Source: Ascarosepion bandense (taxonomy: Eukaryota > Mollusca > Cephalopoda > Sepiida > Sepiidae). From it: a stretch of 64,000 nt of DNA. The notes beneath the pieces were generated by a model that saw only the letters and a program-made list of their open reading frames with translations, searched no databases and was not told the DNA's origin. The stretch is from assembly GCA_037127315.1 (NCBI GenBank), contig JBBBDQ010000442.1, positions 2,312,001 through 2,376,000 of the forward strand, read 5' to 3'. How positions within the stretch are numbered: the stretch's first letter is position 1; each line of letters starts with the position of its first letter. The position numbers were made by a program, and so were the translations under genes. Below, in pieces: positions 1-10,459 of the stretch.

Positions 1-298
1 TGTCATCCACATACAAGCCTGTTTCGCTGTATCACAGCTCATTAGTGTGACTAGACATCTACTTGCTTCAGACCAGGATCAAAACTCGACCGATTTGGTG
101 TCAGTTGGAGTTGCTAACCCCTTAAACCATAGGCGCATGGAATCAGAGAAGGGAAATTTTAGTGCGTTATATACAATCAGTGTATACACAGGCCAGTCAC
201 CGAAAGAACTCAATTCATTGCTAAAGAGTAATGTTTAAATCATTGAAGTGGTAACTGTTTTTAAAATTTTCTTATCTAAAGAACACAATCGTAATGAG
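1..298 (-). mobile_element. tRNA-derived SINE with hammerhead-like end (family SINE-H), copy A
   Basis: Read on the minus strand this is a SINE-like unit. A tRNA-like head has an A-box-like stretch around 125-140 (copy B has the clearer TGGCTTAGTGG) and a B-box-like stretch around 80-92. It ends in a 55-nt hammerhead-ribozyme-like fold at 2-56. The same unit recurs at 60721-61024 and 61033-61245, which defines its limits. Its right edge runs into a (TG)n/(TA)n tract; its left edge is close to the window boundary, so it may continue outside. Internal pol III promoters are known for tRNA-derived SINEs; that this copy is transcribed is not shown. Confidence 0.75.
2..56 (-). ncRNA. hammerhead ribozyme-like motif (type I), copy A, core mutated
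   Basis: Minus strand, 5' to 3': GTC-TAG-TCACA, then CTAATGA, then stem II GCTGT/ACAGC with loop GAT, then GAAA, a short stem III ACA/TGT, residue A at the cleavage position, then TGTGG-AT-GAC closing stem I. The catalytic CUGAUGA box reads CTAATGA, so G5 is replaced and this copy should be inactive. Stems I, II and III are otherwise intact. The predicted cleavage bond would lie between plus-strand positions 12 and 11. Confidence 0.7.
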
Positions 299-299
299 A

Positions 300-313
300 T
301 ATATGTGTGTGGC

Positions 314-348
<35 letters not shown>

Positions 349-386
349 ATATTATATAATTGATTTCTGATGCACACACACACACA

Positions 387-428
<42 letters not shown>

Positions 429-505
429 CCCACACACACACATATATATATATATAAAAATAAACACACATATATATAAAAATACACACACATATATATA
501 AAAAT

Positions 506-553
<48 letters not shown>

Positions 554-572
554 GCACATATATATATAAAGT
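300..572. repeat. (TG/CA)n and (TA)n microsatellite block
   Basis: Alternating runs of (TG)n, (CA)n and (TA)n. Long Cys/Ile/Tyr-rich reading frames across this block are artefacts of the dinucleotide repeats. Confidence 0.95.
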
Positions 573-593
573 CCAGGGTATAACAATAAACTA

Positions 594-860
594 CATCCGG
601 CAGCAAGGCCTTTGATCTGATTCCTTAAGTTTATGTTGGGGTATGAAGTGGAAATAATAGAGAATGCCACTGGAAGCTACATAAACTTAAGGAATCAGCA
701 AATATGCCAGGCCTCAAAAATCTAAGCTGACCAAGCATAGTAATGAATACAATATGGGAACCAGTAATGCGAAGTGTTAGAGAAAATCATCAGCATCAAA
801 AAGATTGTAATATGAGCTCTGGTAAAAAATACATCAAAAAACTGCAATATGAATTCTGGT
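594..860 (+). pseudogene. Penelope-like element C-terminal/tail fragment
   Basis: Matches the tail of the Penelope-like remnant at 39480-39880: both contain the same run from the 'cttaaggaatcagca' stretch through 'gaatacaatatggg/aaacca' and on to the poorly conserved 3' tail. Translation is broken by stops, so only nucleotide similarity to the better preserved copy supports the call. It is followed directly by a tRNA-headed SINE, the same order as at 39.8-39.9 kb. Confidence 0.6.
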
Positions 861-894
861 AAAAAATGTTTATGAGACATTAGGTTTATAATTT

Positions 895-1180
895 CCAGAA
901 ATTCATTTACTGTTGCCCACAAGGACACATGGCCCAGTGTAGATATAGACATTGATTAGTTCTAGTGACTTGACCTAAAGCGTTGTGAGTTCAATACCAG
1001 GCTATAGCAGTATTGAACAAATAACTTAGAGAGTTAAAGGGAGATAACTCATAGCTACCAGAAGTAGCTCCACACAAGGAATGAGAATTATATACTCCAG
1101 TGATCATAATATATAGGGTTTGGTTCAAAATTCTTAGCACCTGAAGAAGGCCGGAGCGTACAACGGCCGAAACGTCGTAA
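895..1180 (+). mobile_element. tRNA-derived SINE, family SINE-P (Penelope-associated)
   Basis: Starts with an A-box-like ATGGCCCAGTG at about 928 and a B-box-like GAGTTCAATACC at about 989. It ends with a GC-rich segment at 1141-1176, in which GGCCG and CGGCC form a perfect 5-bp stem followed by GAAACGTC. Diverged relatives lie at 12555-12790 (minus), 39885-39930 (plus, head only) and 41748-41945 (minus). Confidence 0.65.
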
Positions 1181-2430
1181 AAATGGCAAAAGATAAGGAC
1201 AATTATATAGTCCGAAGTAAAAAAAAAATGATAACTTTTTAAAAAATGAAAATTCTCAAAAAGTTGAGATTCCAATCAATCAATAATTTCTATTTGAAAC
1301 ACACCAGCAGCCAGAGCATTTTGCTTACTGGAAATTCAATCATTTCTTCTTCCTCTATGTACCCTGTCCTTTCAGGACGTAGGCGATCATGGCTTTCCAC
1401 GTCTCCCTATCCCTATCTCCTGTTACACCTCGCAAACCCCGTCTTTAAAAGCTAAAATGAAAGCTTCAAGAAAGCTTTTTTTTTTTTTTTTAAATTCATT
1501 TTCAAAAATAGGTAGGATCAAAAAGAAGTGTAAAAATTTTACAATGCTTATGCAAATGTAGAGAGAATATTGTACTACAATATTATTTTCATTTCAATCA
1601 GTTCAAGTTTTTGATTTAATTTAAAACAAAAAAGTATACTGTTCAATGTTCAGCCTGTTCTATTTTTCAGCAGTAAGACAATATTTTAATTTTTAACTAA
1701 AAAAAAAAACTTAAAAACTATGAATGATGTAAAGAAATTGTAAATTGGGGTGTGTGAAAAAGTAAAACAGCATCCATTTTCGCAAATTCTAAGGTGGCTA
1801 ACCCTGGGTTAAATATCAATAATAATCACCAGTATTAAAAACACTGGCTACACGTAAATAAATTATAAAATTATAATGTATTAGATATATAAATTTGTTT
1901 TTTTGTTTTTTACCTTGACTTTATTTACCGACCATGGACATTTAGCTGCATGCAGGCTCAAAGTACAATTATTCATTTTAAAAGTATCAAAATAAAATAG
2001 CCAATATTTAAAATTTAAATATCGGCTGTTTTGATACTTTTATGTTTTGTTATGTTTTTAAATTTTAAAAACATAACTAGTATGAGTCTATCAAAAGGAA
2101 AATGATATAATTCGAGTCTTATGACCGAAATAGTGAAATTTCGCAATAAACTTGGAATACAAAAATCAGCTGAAAAAAAAATTTAAAATAAGATTCAACA
2201 AGGATAATTACGTGTAACTATCTTTTTTCGTCTTTCCGAGATAAAAATGATGAAGGAAAAATTCTGTTTTTTTTTTCAGTTGAGAATAAAAAGCGAAAAT
2301 AATTCGCAGAAATAAATATTTTCGAAGAGAATACAAGACGTTATTTCTGATCGGTGCCAACCCAAATTTGTTCCTTGCGTATAAAAAGCTCACAAAATAA
2401 AAATGTTATTGAATAGAGATTAGGTACTTC
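1180..2430. other. AT-rich sequence without recognisable genes
   Basis: Nothing coding was recognised. Homopolymer A and T runs dominate. The only structured item is the palindrome at 1980-2041. Confidence 0.5.
1980..2041. repeat. short imperfect palindrome
   Basis: AAAAGTATCAAAA at 1980-1992 is the reverse complement of TTTTGATACTTTT at 2029-2041, and the inner arms (about 1998-2012 and 2014-2028) also pair with a 5-nt bulge. It could be a remnant of a small inverted-repeat transposon. A similar AAAAGTATCAAAA string occurs near 56058. Confidence 0.7.
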
Positions 2431-2765
2431 GACTTAGTTTAATGGTTCGCAAGCTTCAACTAAACTTGGTGAGTTCAATCCTAACTGAATGCGCCATACT
2501 TTCGGCCTTGTACCATATTTAAGCTGCGGTTAATAAATTGTTTAGCATAGGTACCTCTGTTACAGGTGGTATATTGGCCCACATTAAAATGGTGGATGTG
2601 TTGTTGTAAGAATGGTAATTAATGTCTTGTTTTAATGCAAGGTTCAATAATTGTGGCTAGCTAACTTTAAGACTAGTGATGAACAGCCTTCTCCATCCCT
2701 TTTTTTTTTCTTTTTTTTTTTTTTTTTGTCATGTGCCACTTTTGTACAATAAATCTCGTAAACTA
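2430..2765 (+). mobile_element. candidate tRNA-derived SINE
   Basis: An A-box-like TAGTTTAATGG near 2435 and a B-box-like GAGTTCAATCC near 2470 sit at tRNA-like spacing. A roughly 250-bp body and a T-rich stretch follow. No second copy exists in the window, so family status is inferred from the promoter boxes alone. Confidence 0.4.
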
Positions 2766-2769
2766 GCAC

Positions 2770-4880
2770 TCTCAGCGTGAGGACATCAGCCTAAAAAAAA
2801 GAAAACGAAATGCAGCAATGCCTGTTATAATTTTCCATCGAAAAAACACTGAAGATAAAATTTTTAGCGTCAGAGGGCAAATATGCACGACTCTTGTCAT
2901 CCTCATTCATCTTTCTACCGTTTTTATTTCCTAAAAATATAAAAAAATATAAATACCTTTCTTTTTTTTTTTTTTTTTTTACTTTAGTTTAAAACGTTAC
3001 TGTTTGGTTTAGTGGCTTTTTATATATAAGGAACAGATTTGATAAAACACCGAATAAAATGTCATTATCGTAACTACACGAAAAGTTGCGATTTGTTTAT
3101 AAAGAAAGATCATTTATGCCATTATTTCGATTAATCAAAAAAAAATAAAAAGAGTATTTAAGACGAAAAAAAGATAATTACAGGTAAGCATGCTAGAGAG
3201 TATTTCTTGATTTAGAAGTAGCATTCTCTTTCTGTCTTATTATGTGGATTGCCTTGTATTGGGGGTGGGCGACTACAGTTTAACCGGGTACAGTGAGAAA
3301 AAAAGCAATTGCGATAGATAAGCGATTTTTTTCTTCTATTTTACCAAAACAATTGAATTATCGTCGATAAAGATCATGCTCAAATAAAAATAAACCTACC
3401 CAGTGAATTAAATTTACTGTAAAAAAATAACAACGACAAAAAAATAAAAACAATCTCTACTGCTAAGCGTGCCCAATAGAAGATTGTCCAGCCTATTTTC
3501 CAGAAAGCAAGATTTGTTTTTTAAAAAAATAAATCTCTTTGTCTTCTTGTGGGTACAAATTTTTATTAAGGCATTGGCTTTAAATATCGACATTTAAAGG
3601 TACCTCCAACCAAAGCTCATTACCTTGCTTGAGTAACTTTTTACTCTTTAATTACGTTTTTCATTATTAAAGGAAGACTAAAAAATGGATTTTTATTTAA
3701 AAAAAACGAAAAATCTTTCTTGAAGCTTTTATTTTAGTTTTAATTTCAAGCTAATATAAATTGAATATTTCTAATAAGTAAAACTTTGCTGTATTTATTT
3801 CAAAACTATAAATTGACTGGAAATTGTTTTGAAATCGCCGATTTTTAGCGCCATTGTTAGCCATGTCACAACTCAATAATTCCCTTGTCTTTCAAAAATA
3901 AAATATACTTTTCTGAAAATTTATTTGAGGAATATTAGCTGATTAGTATAATTAATCTGATTTGAAGCATTACTTTTCGTTTTTAACCTGTATATAAGAG
4001 AAACCCTGATATAAGAGAAATTATTTATTATACAAATGTATAAATTTAGCACAAGGCATAAATGGGTATTGGGTTGCGCTTGTCATCATCTGTCCTATCG
4101 TTAACTTAGCTAGCCTCTATCACTGACCCAATCGTTTTTATAATATTTCTTTCACCAAAACGATCCAGTCACACAACACTATCTTACACAAACACCACAA
4201 TGCCACACTCTCTCTAGGACCCCCTACCTAAACTAATTATGTACAATTTTGTGGGGGCTGGGATGATAAAAAAACAAATCCCCAATGTCCTTGATGTTTC
4301 AAATATTATTTACATAACTAAATAAAACTGATGTTAGTATGGGGGAGCCCCCACAGTCTAAATGTGGCAATGAATGCGGTTAACTGGACGAAAATACTGC
4401 GGGATTATAAAATAAACATGAATCATTTATACAATCTACAATTACTCACACATCCACTCACGATAACAAATACGAAATCACACACTCGAAACGAAAAGGC
4501 ATCCCACAGTTACCAGAGAACCGCCATCACTGTCACCTAAATGGGGAGGGAATGGGGAATATTAACCAAAGATAAAGGGGACAAAAATAAAAGTGGGGAG
4601 GGGCTATGACCATTCATACCCTAGCTACCCTGATATAAGAGAACTTTTATCTGGTCCTGACAACTCACTTATATCATGGTTACACTGTATCACAGAAATG
4701 TTATAAAAAAAGGTTACTACTACTTCTCCCACATAATTTCTCCTCTTACCCACCCCTAATCTAAATGGGGTCTGTTTGATTGGCTAAGACGATTTTCCTT
4801 GACCAATCAGTGGACACCTAATTTGGCAGGCTCAATGCAAAAATCCTTCTATCTTCCTCTTTTTTCAAATGTTCTAGCAA
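2770..4880. other. intergenic, no gene recognised
   Basis: AT-rich, with many A/T homopolymers and no coding signal. Two copies of a CTGATATAAGAGAA phrase (about 4008 and 4630) and a pair of inverted CCAAT-type boxes near 4775 and 4802 are the only items noted; the latter could be promoter or LTR sequence for the BEL-like fragment downstream. Confidence 0.4.
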
Positions 4881-5008
4881 GGAACAACAGGTATGAAATT
4901 TCCTCTCCTTATTTGAGGCTACTTTGAACATTCTAAGAGCCGTCTAATTTATTTGGACGTTAAAGAACATTTCATAGTTGGACTTCTAAAGCTGCAAACA
5001 TGGCTAGT

Positions 5009-5115
5009 TTGCAAGGACTTGCCTTAACAATAATTACTTGTTTCTTTCTGTCTTGTATCTTTTGTATTCCTTTTTTTCAGCAATTCCAACTAAATTCACC
5101 TTATTTTGCAAAACT
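5009..5115 (+). repeat. direct repeat, left copy (flanks gag-like ORF)
   Basis: An imperfect copy of 6244-6370. Both run from 'ttgcaaggact' through a long pyrimidine tract ending TTTTTTTCAG to 'caattccaactaaattcacc'. Direct repeats on both sides of a retroelement ORF suggest LTR remnants, but no TG...CA boundaries or target-site duplication were found. Confidence 0.65.
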
Positions 5116-5600
5116 AGTATACGTCTGGCTGCTTGAAGGAAAAACAAAAAAAAAACGAGGGAATGAATAGATGCATCTACGAAAAGGAAAGTCGACTTAA
5201 GGATCCCTATAAAATATAAAAAAATTGTTTAAACATAATACGCACATAAAAAAAAAAAATTTAAAACAAAAAAATAGTGTCTTTAAGTGAAGACAAAATT
5301 TTCATGTGTGACTTGTTACCAAAACAAAAATTTAATCATTTGTCTTCGTAAAAAAAACTGTCTTTAAGTAAAGACAAAATTCTCACGTGTGACTTGTTAC
5401 CTAAAAAAACAAATGATATATATCAAATCATTTTAATTTTCTTTGTGGAAAAATAAAAAAATACTACATGTGTTCAAAGGGAGAGCACTTCTGCGACTTT
5501 CTTGAAATTATTTGTTAAAATCATATTTCCTTACCACTTGTCTAATTAAGACAGAAATTGTTTTTATTGTCATCTGCAACTATTTTAAAGAAATTAGAAA

Positions 5601-6242
5601 ATGGAGAATTTCAAAGCCTTAAAAGGTGTGAAGGCACTGGTGGACTCTTGGAATATTTTGAAAGACGAAATTACCCTTAACATAGTGATGTTAGAACAAC
5701 GCGAAGGACTAAAGAAAAGGACTTTTCTGAAGGAAGAAGCTATCATTAAAGAGCTACAATTGGAAGTTCATTCCTTAAACGATAAAATTAAGGGTCTGTG
5801 CATTAAGACAGAACTTGATTTAAAGAAGTGTGGATTTGTGGAAGAACAGAAGGAGATTAGTTTTCGGACTAGCTCTAATGATCATCTTGCCGTCATTGAA
5901 ATTTCTGTTGAAGAATTCGCTCTGGCAGAGAAATCTGAAGCTGCCCAGGTTCCTTTGTTATCCATTCCAAAGCTGCAATGTGCAACCTTCAGTGGAATCA
6001 ATCCTTTCAAGTTCGAGTTTAAAAATTTCATCTCCCAGTTCAAAAACTGTACTGACTCCATTAAGTCTAGTAAGACGAAGCTAGCTCTTTTAAAGGGATA
6101 TTTGAGCGATTATGCCTTACAATTGGTTCCCCATCTAACTTTAGGGGATGAAAATTACGGTGTTGCTGTGGACCTGTTAACAAAAGAATTTTTAGATGTC
6201 TCTTTCATCATTAATGAAATTTTCAAGCAGTACAACAACTAG
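5601..6242 (+). CDS. BEL/Pao-type gag-like ORF (DUF1759-like), truncated
   Basis: An open frame of 213 residues. The N-terminal half is Lys/Glu/Leu-rich and probably helical. Residues about 115-210 resemble the gag-like region found at the start of BEL/Pao polyproteins: 'IPKLQCATFSG', a hydrophobic/aromatic stretch around 'FEFKNFISQFKN', then 'KLALLKGYLSDYALQLV' and 'NYGVAVDLLTKEF'. In intact elements this region precedes zinc knuckles, protease and RT; here it stops right after the DUF1759-like part. No in-frame stop interrupts it. The ORF sits between two ~110-bp direct repeats. It could be a decaying element fragment or a co-opted gag gene; the fold assignment is from memory of the family, not from a search. 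Confidence 0.65.
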   Translation: MENFKALKGVKALVDSWNILKDEITLNIVMLEQREGLKKRTFLKEEAIIKELQLEVHSLNDKIKGLCIKTELDLKKCGFVEEQKEISFRTSSNDHLAVIEISVEEFALAEKSEAAQVPLLSIPKLQCATFSGINPFKFEFKNFISQFKNCTDSIKSSKTKLALLKGYLSDYALQLVPHLTLGDENYGVAVDLLTKEFLDVSFIINEIFKQYNN

Positions 6243-6243
6243 T

Positions 6244-6370
6244 TTTGCAAGGACTTTTCTTCTCTGTAATTTGCCTTAACAATTAATACTTGTTTCTTTA
6301 CCTCAGTCTTGTGTCTTTTGTATTCCTTTTTTTCAGCAATTCCAACTAAATTCACCTTAATGTATGAATC
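6244..6370 (+). repeat. direct repeat, right copy
   Basis: Begins two bases after the stop codon of the gag-like ORF. Compared with 5009-5115 it has small insertions, and both continue into similar 'tctagctgct' / 'tctggctgct' sequence. Confidence 0.65.
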
Positions 6371-6475
6371 TTCTAGCTGCTCTCTCTCTCAACAAGAAGA
6401 AAGAAAAAGCAAAGACAAAAAAGGTGTCAGTGACAAACATCTCCCATCAAATATAAATTAATTCACACTTATTGG

Positions 6476-7229
6476 ATTTGTAGGTGAAAGGTAAAGAATA
6501 AAATTATTTTACAGCAATAAAAGTAAAACATTTTTAGTTTTAGTAAAATCTCGGAAAAAAATTTTGGTAAATTTTCATTTTAGGTTCCGACAGCTTTTCC
6601 CCCTTCAAATTTATCCAAAATAGCATAATTTCTGTGCAAATGTATATGCTGAACTCAAATCAACAATTAGTTATTGAAGAAATTTACCTTAATTGATCTT
6701 AACGACCAGAAAAAAATCGAACTTCATCTCGCACTTTTTGTCTCCTGTAACTCTCATGAAGTCATGTAATTAACTGCAGAATGACTTTCGGTGTAGCCAC
6801 AAATTTCCGCCTATTTACTTCCTGTAATGAAAGTAATACGTGTAGAAAAAATCGCATGTTACTTTCATTACAGGAAGTAAATAGGCCGAAATTTGTTGTC
6901 CTACTCTGAAAATCATTCAGCAGTTAATTACATGACTGCATTAGAGTTACAGGAGACAAAATGAGCAAGATGCAGCTCGATTTTTTTTTTCTGGACATTC
7001 AGATCAATAAAGGTAGGTTTTTTTTCAATAACTAATTGTTGATTTAAGTTCAGCATATACATTTGCACAGAAATAATGCTATTTTGGATGAATTTGAAGG
7101 GGAAAAAGCCTTCTGGGACTTAAAACGAAAATTTACCTGAATTTGTAGGTGAAAAGTAAGAAATAAAATTATTTTACACTAGTGTCACAGGAAAAACATT
7201 TTTAGTTTTAGTAGAATCTTGGAAAAAAA
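6476..7229. repeat. long inverted repeat (foldback/hairpin element)
   Basis: Arms of about 271 bp (6566-6836) and 280 bp (6859-7138) are imperfect reverse complements around a 22-bp spacer (6837-6858). The inner ends match perfectly for at least 20 bp. The arms are themselves flanked by a ~90-bp direct repeat (6476-6565 and 7141-7229). No coding frame is present. The form suggests a foldback/MITE-type element or a hairpin-RNA locus; no terminal target-site duplication was identified. Confidence 0.85.
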
Positions 7230-7484
7230 TTTTGTTTTGGTTTTTTTAGTTTTTAATTTGAACAATTGAAATTTTATTCACATGTCAAATTCAAAAGTAA
7301 AAAGTCATTTTGATCTTGTCAGAAGCAGAGTGGATGAGTTCATACTGTATATATATATAATGTCTGTATGTATGTATGTATGTATGTATATATAAAGATA
7401 GCAATATATCTTTTAATCATTTATTTTACACCATATTGATTAATATTTTCCATTATTAATATGATCTACCATAAGCATGGCTGA

Positions 7485-7690
7485 TCTGGCATCATAAGTC
7501 TCTTTCTCACCATAATTCATCTTACACATTTATAAATCCACCATTTGTCTGTGTGCTGAATATGGCTACCATATGTGGTCTAGTGCTCCTACTACATATA
7601 TCAAGATTCTTGGCAAAATCCAAAGAAGGGTTTATAATATAATCAATAGTGATCTCTGTTGTTGAGTTATTTTCGCAGTGGAGGATAGTA
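7485..7690 (+). pseudogene. LINE reverse-transcriptase C-terminal remnant (1)
   Basis: A plus-strand frame reads 'IYKSTICLCAEYGYHMWSSAP...KILGKIQRRVYNIINSDL', matching the region just after the RT thumb of the LINE at 62008-63168 ('IYKSTICPCIEYCCHIW...LLDKVQRRVCNVID'). It is short and frame-broken. Confidence 0.7.
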
Positions 7691-7929
7691 TTTGTGCTAA
7701 AATCGGTCCTAATAGGTTCGAGGTACAAAATGTTAGGAACTTGATATAATATGTATTACACAATGTAATCTTGCCAGGTCGCTGACTGCTTTTGTATTCG
7801 CCTAACCGTCAGCTACTTTCGTCCAACATCGACTGACCCTCGTTCCTGTTACTACTCCTACTTAAATTAGGTGGAAGAGTCTATTAACTATAGAATAGAT
7901 CTGTTTCACCATAACAATCTGGCATCTCA

Positions 7930-8265
7930 TCTTACGTCTCTTTCTCACCACTATCCATCTTACACATTTATAAATCCACCATTCGTTCGTGCGTTGAAAA
8001 TTGCTGCCATATCTGGTCTGTTGCTCCTACTATGTATCTCTAAATTTTTGAAAAAATTTAAAGAGTCTGTAATGTAATCTCGACTTCAGTCAATTTCACA
8101 TCAATGTGGCATGGCTTCTATTTGTCTTTTCTACCAATTTTTTTTACAGGAATTGGTTAGATGAGCTTTCCTCCTTGGTACCTTGACTGCATGAATTTAT
8201 GCATGCTACAAAACCGGCAACTATGTCTTACAGTTTTACTATCAAACTAGCTAGAGTTCTATTCT
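7930..8265 (+). pseudogene. LINE reverse-transcriptase C-terminal remnant (2)
   Basis: A second diverged copy of the segment at 7485-7690. It extends further: 'CVENCCHIWSVAPT', then with frameshifts 'HQCGMASICLFYQFF' and 'NWLDELSSLVP.LHEF', which is the order of this LINE family's C-terminus. Several stops are present, so it is dead. Confidence 0.65.
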
Positions 8266-8520
8266 AATGTCGTAAAACAAAACAAACCAAACATTTAGAA
8301 AGTGTTTTCAAAGGTTGGTTACCTTTTGCTCTTTCCATTTGTATTCCTTCATTTACCTTTCAGCATATCACAGGTCTGCAGGTTGACCACTTCTGATTGT
8401 AGATAAGACAAAATGGGCTCCTCAATGATAAATAAACAAAAGACTTTTTTTAAGTTAAGCATAATAAATGAAAATAAAATTAATTAACAATAATAGCATT
8501 TTCTAACATTTTTATTACAA

Positions 8521-9175
8521 AAAGTAGACAAAGCAGCTAAAAGATCATTAAACATCAACATTAGTGATATAAAAGTACCCCACACAGATTACAAACCTCT
8601 AATCAACAACTTTATTACGACCAAATAGCAAGAGTTGTGGAACTCCTGCAAAAATAACAAACTCTACAAAATTAAACCCATCCTCAAAGAATGGATAGAA
8701 GTTAAAATTTCCAATAGTAAAATGTCAAGAAGAGAAGAAGTAGTAATGACTAGACTTGAAATAGGCCACACCGCTGTCACCCATTCACACCTACTAAAAA
8801 GTGAGGAGGCACCAATTTGCATTCCATGTCAGGAGCTCTACACAGTGAAACATATACTAACAAGCTGCGTAGATCTTGAACAAATGCGATTAAGATACTA
8901 TCAAGAAATCAATCTGAAAGACATCTTCGACAAACCTGACCCAAATGACCTTTTAGAATTTCTAAAAGCAACAAAATTATATAACGAAATATAGTTGCAA
9001 AATAAAATAGCATATAACCATCACACATCATATCACAACACCTCTGCTTATATTTCGACAGCAATAGACTCACAAAAGATCAACAAGCAGTCAACAAAAA
9101 CCAAACAAATTCTTCAGCACTAAATGACCCAAAAGAGTAGATATGCTGGTAAAACAAACAACTAAACTAAACTAA
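8521..9175 (+). pseudogene. LINE 3' fragment: RNase H end plus C-terminal zinc-knuckle-like domain
   Basis: A frame from 8521 reads 'DKAAKRSLNINISDIKVPHTDYKPLINNFI', typical of the end of the RNase H domain in I/Jockey-type LINEs. One TAG follows near 8627, then an open frame of 119 residues to 8994 with 'RLEIGHTAVTHSHLLKSEEAPICIPCQ...VKHILTSCVDLEQMRLRYY'. The CxxC...HxxxxC pattern and the 'GHT.LTH.hLL' phrase are the usual C-terminal signature. Everything 5' is missing, so this is a 5'-truncated copy, the normal outcome of LINE insertion. The 3' UTR runs to about 9175. Confidence 0.75.
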
Positions 9176-9194
9176 TTAACAGAGAGTAAGTGAT

Positions 9195-9865
9195 TATATT
9201 TCATAGTATTATAGTGGGTTATTTGTATGTTGAAACAGATTAATTGAATTTGGCCTTGTTAGTAGATAGCCCACTATAAGAGGGGTATAAAACAAGAAAA
9301 TCAAATTGTGTATAGAAACAACATTTTTATATATATATCCATCAATTAAGGTTTTTTTTACAAATAAAAGTAATGTCTTTTGGTTGGTACAAAGGTCGTT
9401 AAAATGTTCATAGCAGTAATTGCCAAAAAGAGTTTGTGCATATGTATGTGTTTGCATTCATTTGTTAGGAGCGTCTTTAAAGTCTTCACTCAGTCCATCA
9501 GGTAAGTGGCACAGTGAACAGTGAAGAAGATGAGAGAGAAAGGAGAGGAAGTATAAAGGGACATGTTTATTATGCTTGTATTTTCTCAACTGGCAATAGT
9601 TTTCTGTATCGTACTTTTATTTCGTCTTCAGGACTCCGAACAAGTCATTTGGGAATTCACACCCGGATTTAATTCTAGGCTTCCCATTAGACGATAAACA
9701 AAATTCATGTCGGCTCGCGAAAAGGTTCCGTAAAAGGAATTTGATATTTGTTTGTTTTTGGTTTTCCACCAAAACATCTGCGTGGAGCCAGATGCACAAA
9801 GACCAGTTTTGGTCATTTGCTATCTGGACATCTGAGGGCAAACATCCAGTCCCTCACTTGCTCGG
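9195..9865 (+). repeat. unclassified dispersed repeat U1, copy 1
   Basis: Starts around 'ttatagtgggtt' and ends around 'ctcggtatcaccaca'. Copies 2 (47985-48795) and 3 (57229-57955) share the same ends. Near the left end TATAGTGGG is repeated in inverted form (CCCACTATA) about 75-105 bp inward. A 'cttcccattgg' CCAAT-like box lies near the right end. It could be a solo LTR in minus orientation or a non-autonomous DNA element. Confidence 0.65.
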
Positions 9866-9928
9866 TATCACCACAGTATCCAGCTTTCTGCCACTTCGAA
9901 AATCAGCATATTCATTATTGAAATAATT

Positions 9929-10345
9929 GGCAGTGTATTTCTATATGAAAACTGATTTCCAGTGCATTTTCATAATAAATAAATTAGCAATGTATTTCTA
10001 TATGAAAACCTATTTCCAGTGCATTTTCATAGTAAATAAATTAGCAATGTATTTCTATATAAAAACTTATTTTCAATGAATTTTAATAGTAAATAAACTA
10101 GCAATGTATTTCCATATGAAAACTTATTTCCAGTGCATTTTAATAGTAAATAAACTAGCAATGTATTTCTATATAAAAACTTATTTTCAATGAATTTCAT
10201 AGGAAATAAATTAGCAATATATTTCCATATAAAAACTTATTTCCAGTGCATTTTAATAGTAAATAAATTAACAATGTATTTCTATATGAAAACTTTTTTC
10301 CAACACATTTTCATAGTAAATAAATCATTAACAATGTATTTCTGA
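9929..10345. repeat. 57-bp tandem repeat, about 7 copies
   Basis: The unit contains 'gcaatgtatttctatatg', 'aaaacttatttccagtgc' and 'attttcatagtaaataaa'. Successive 'gcaatg' starts are about 57 bp apart. It lies just upstream of the zinc-finger exon's splice acceptor, so it is probably intronic. Confidence 0.9.
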
Positions 10346-10459
10346 ATTTTTTTTTTAAATGGTTTTAGTTTTGTTACAATTACAAACGGATTTTTCTTAA
10401 AAAGTTTCAGAAAATATTATGTGTCATAATTAAAAATCTTCCCACTTTTTTCTTTTCAG

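Noticed and set aside
272..670. Long Cys/Ile/Tyr-rich open frames on the minus strand
   Set aside because: Produced entirely by (TG/CA)n and (TA)n microsatellites; no domain, no coding signature.
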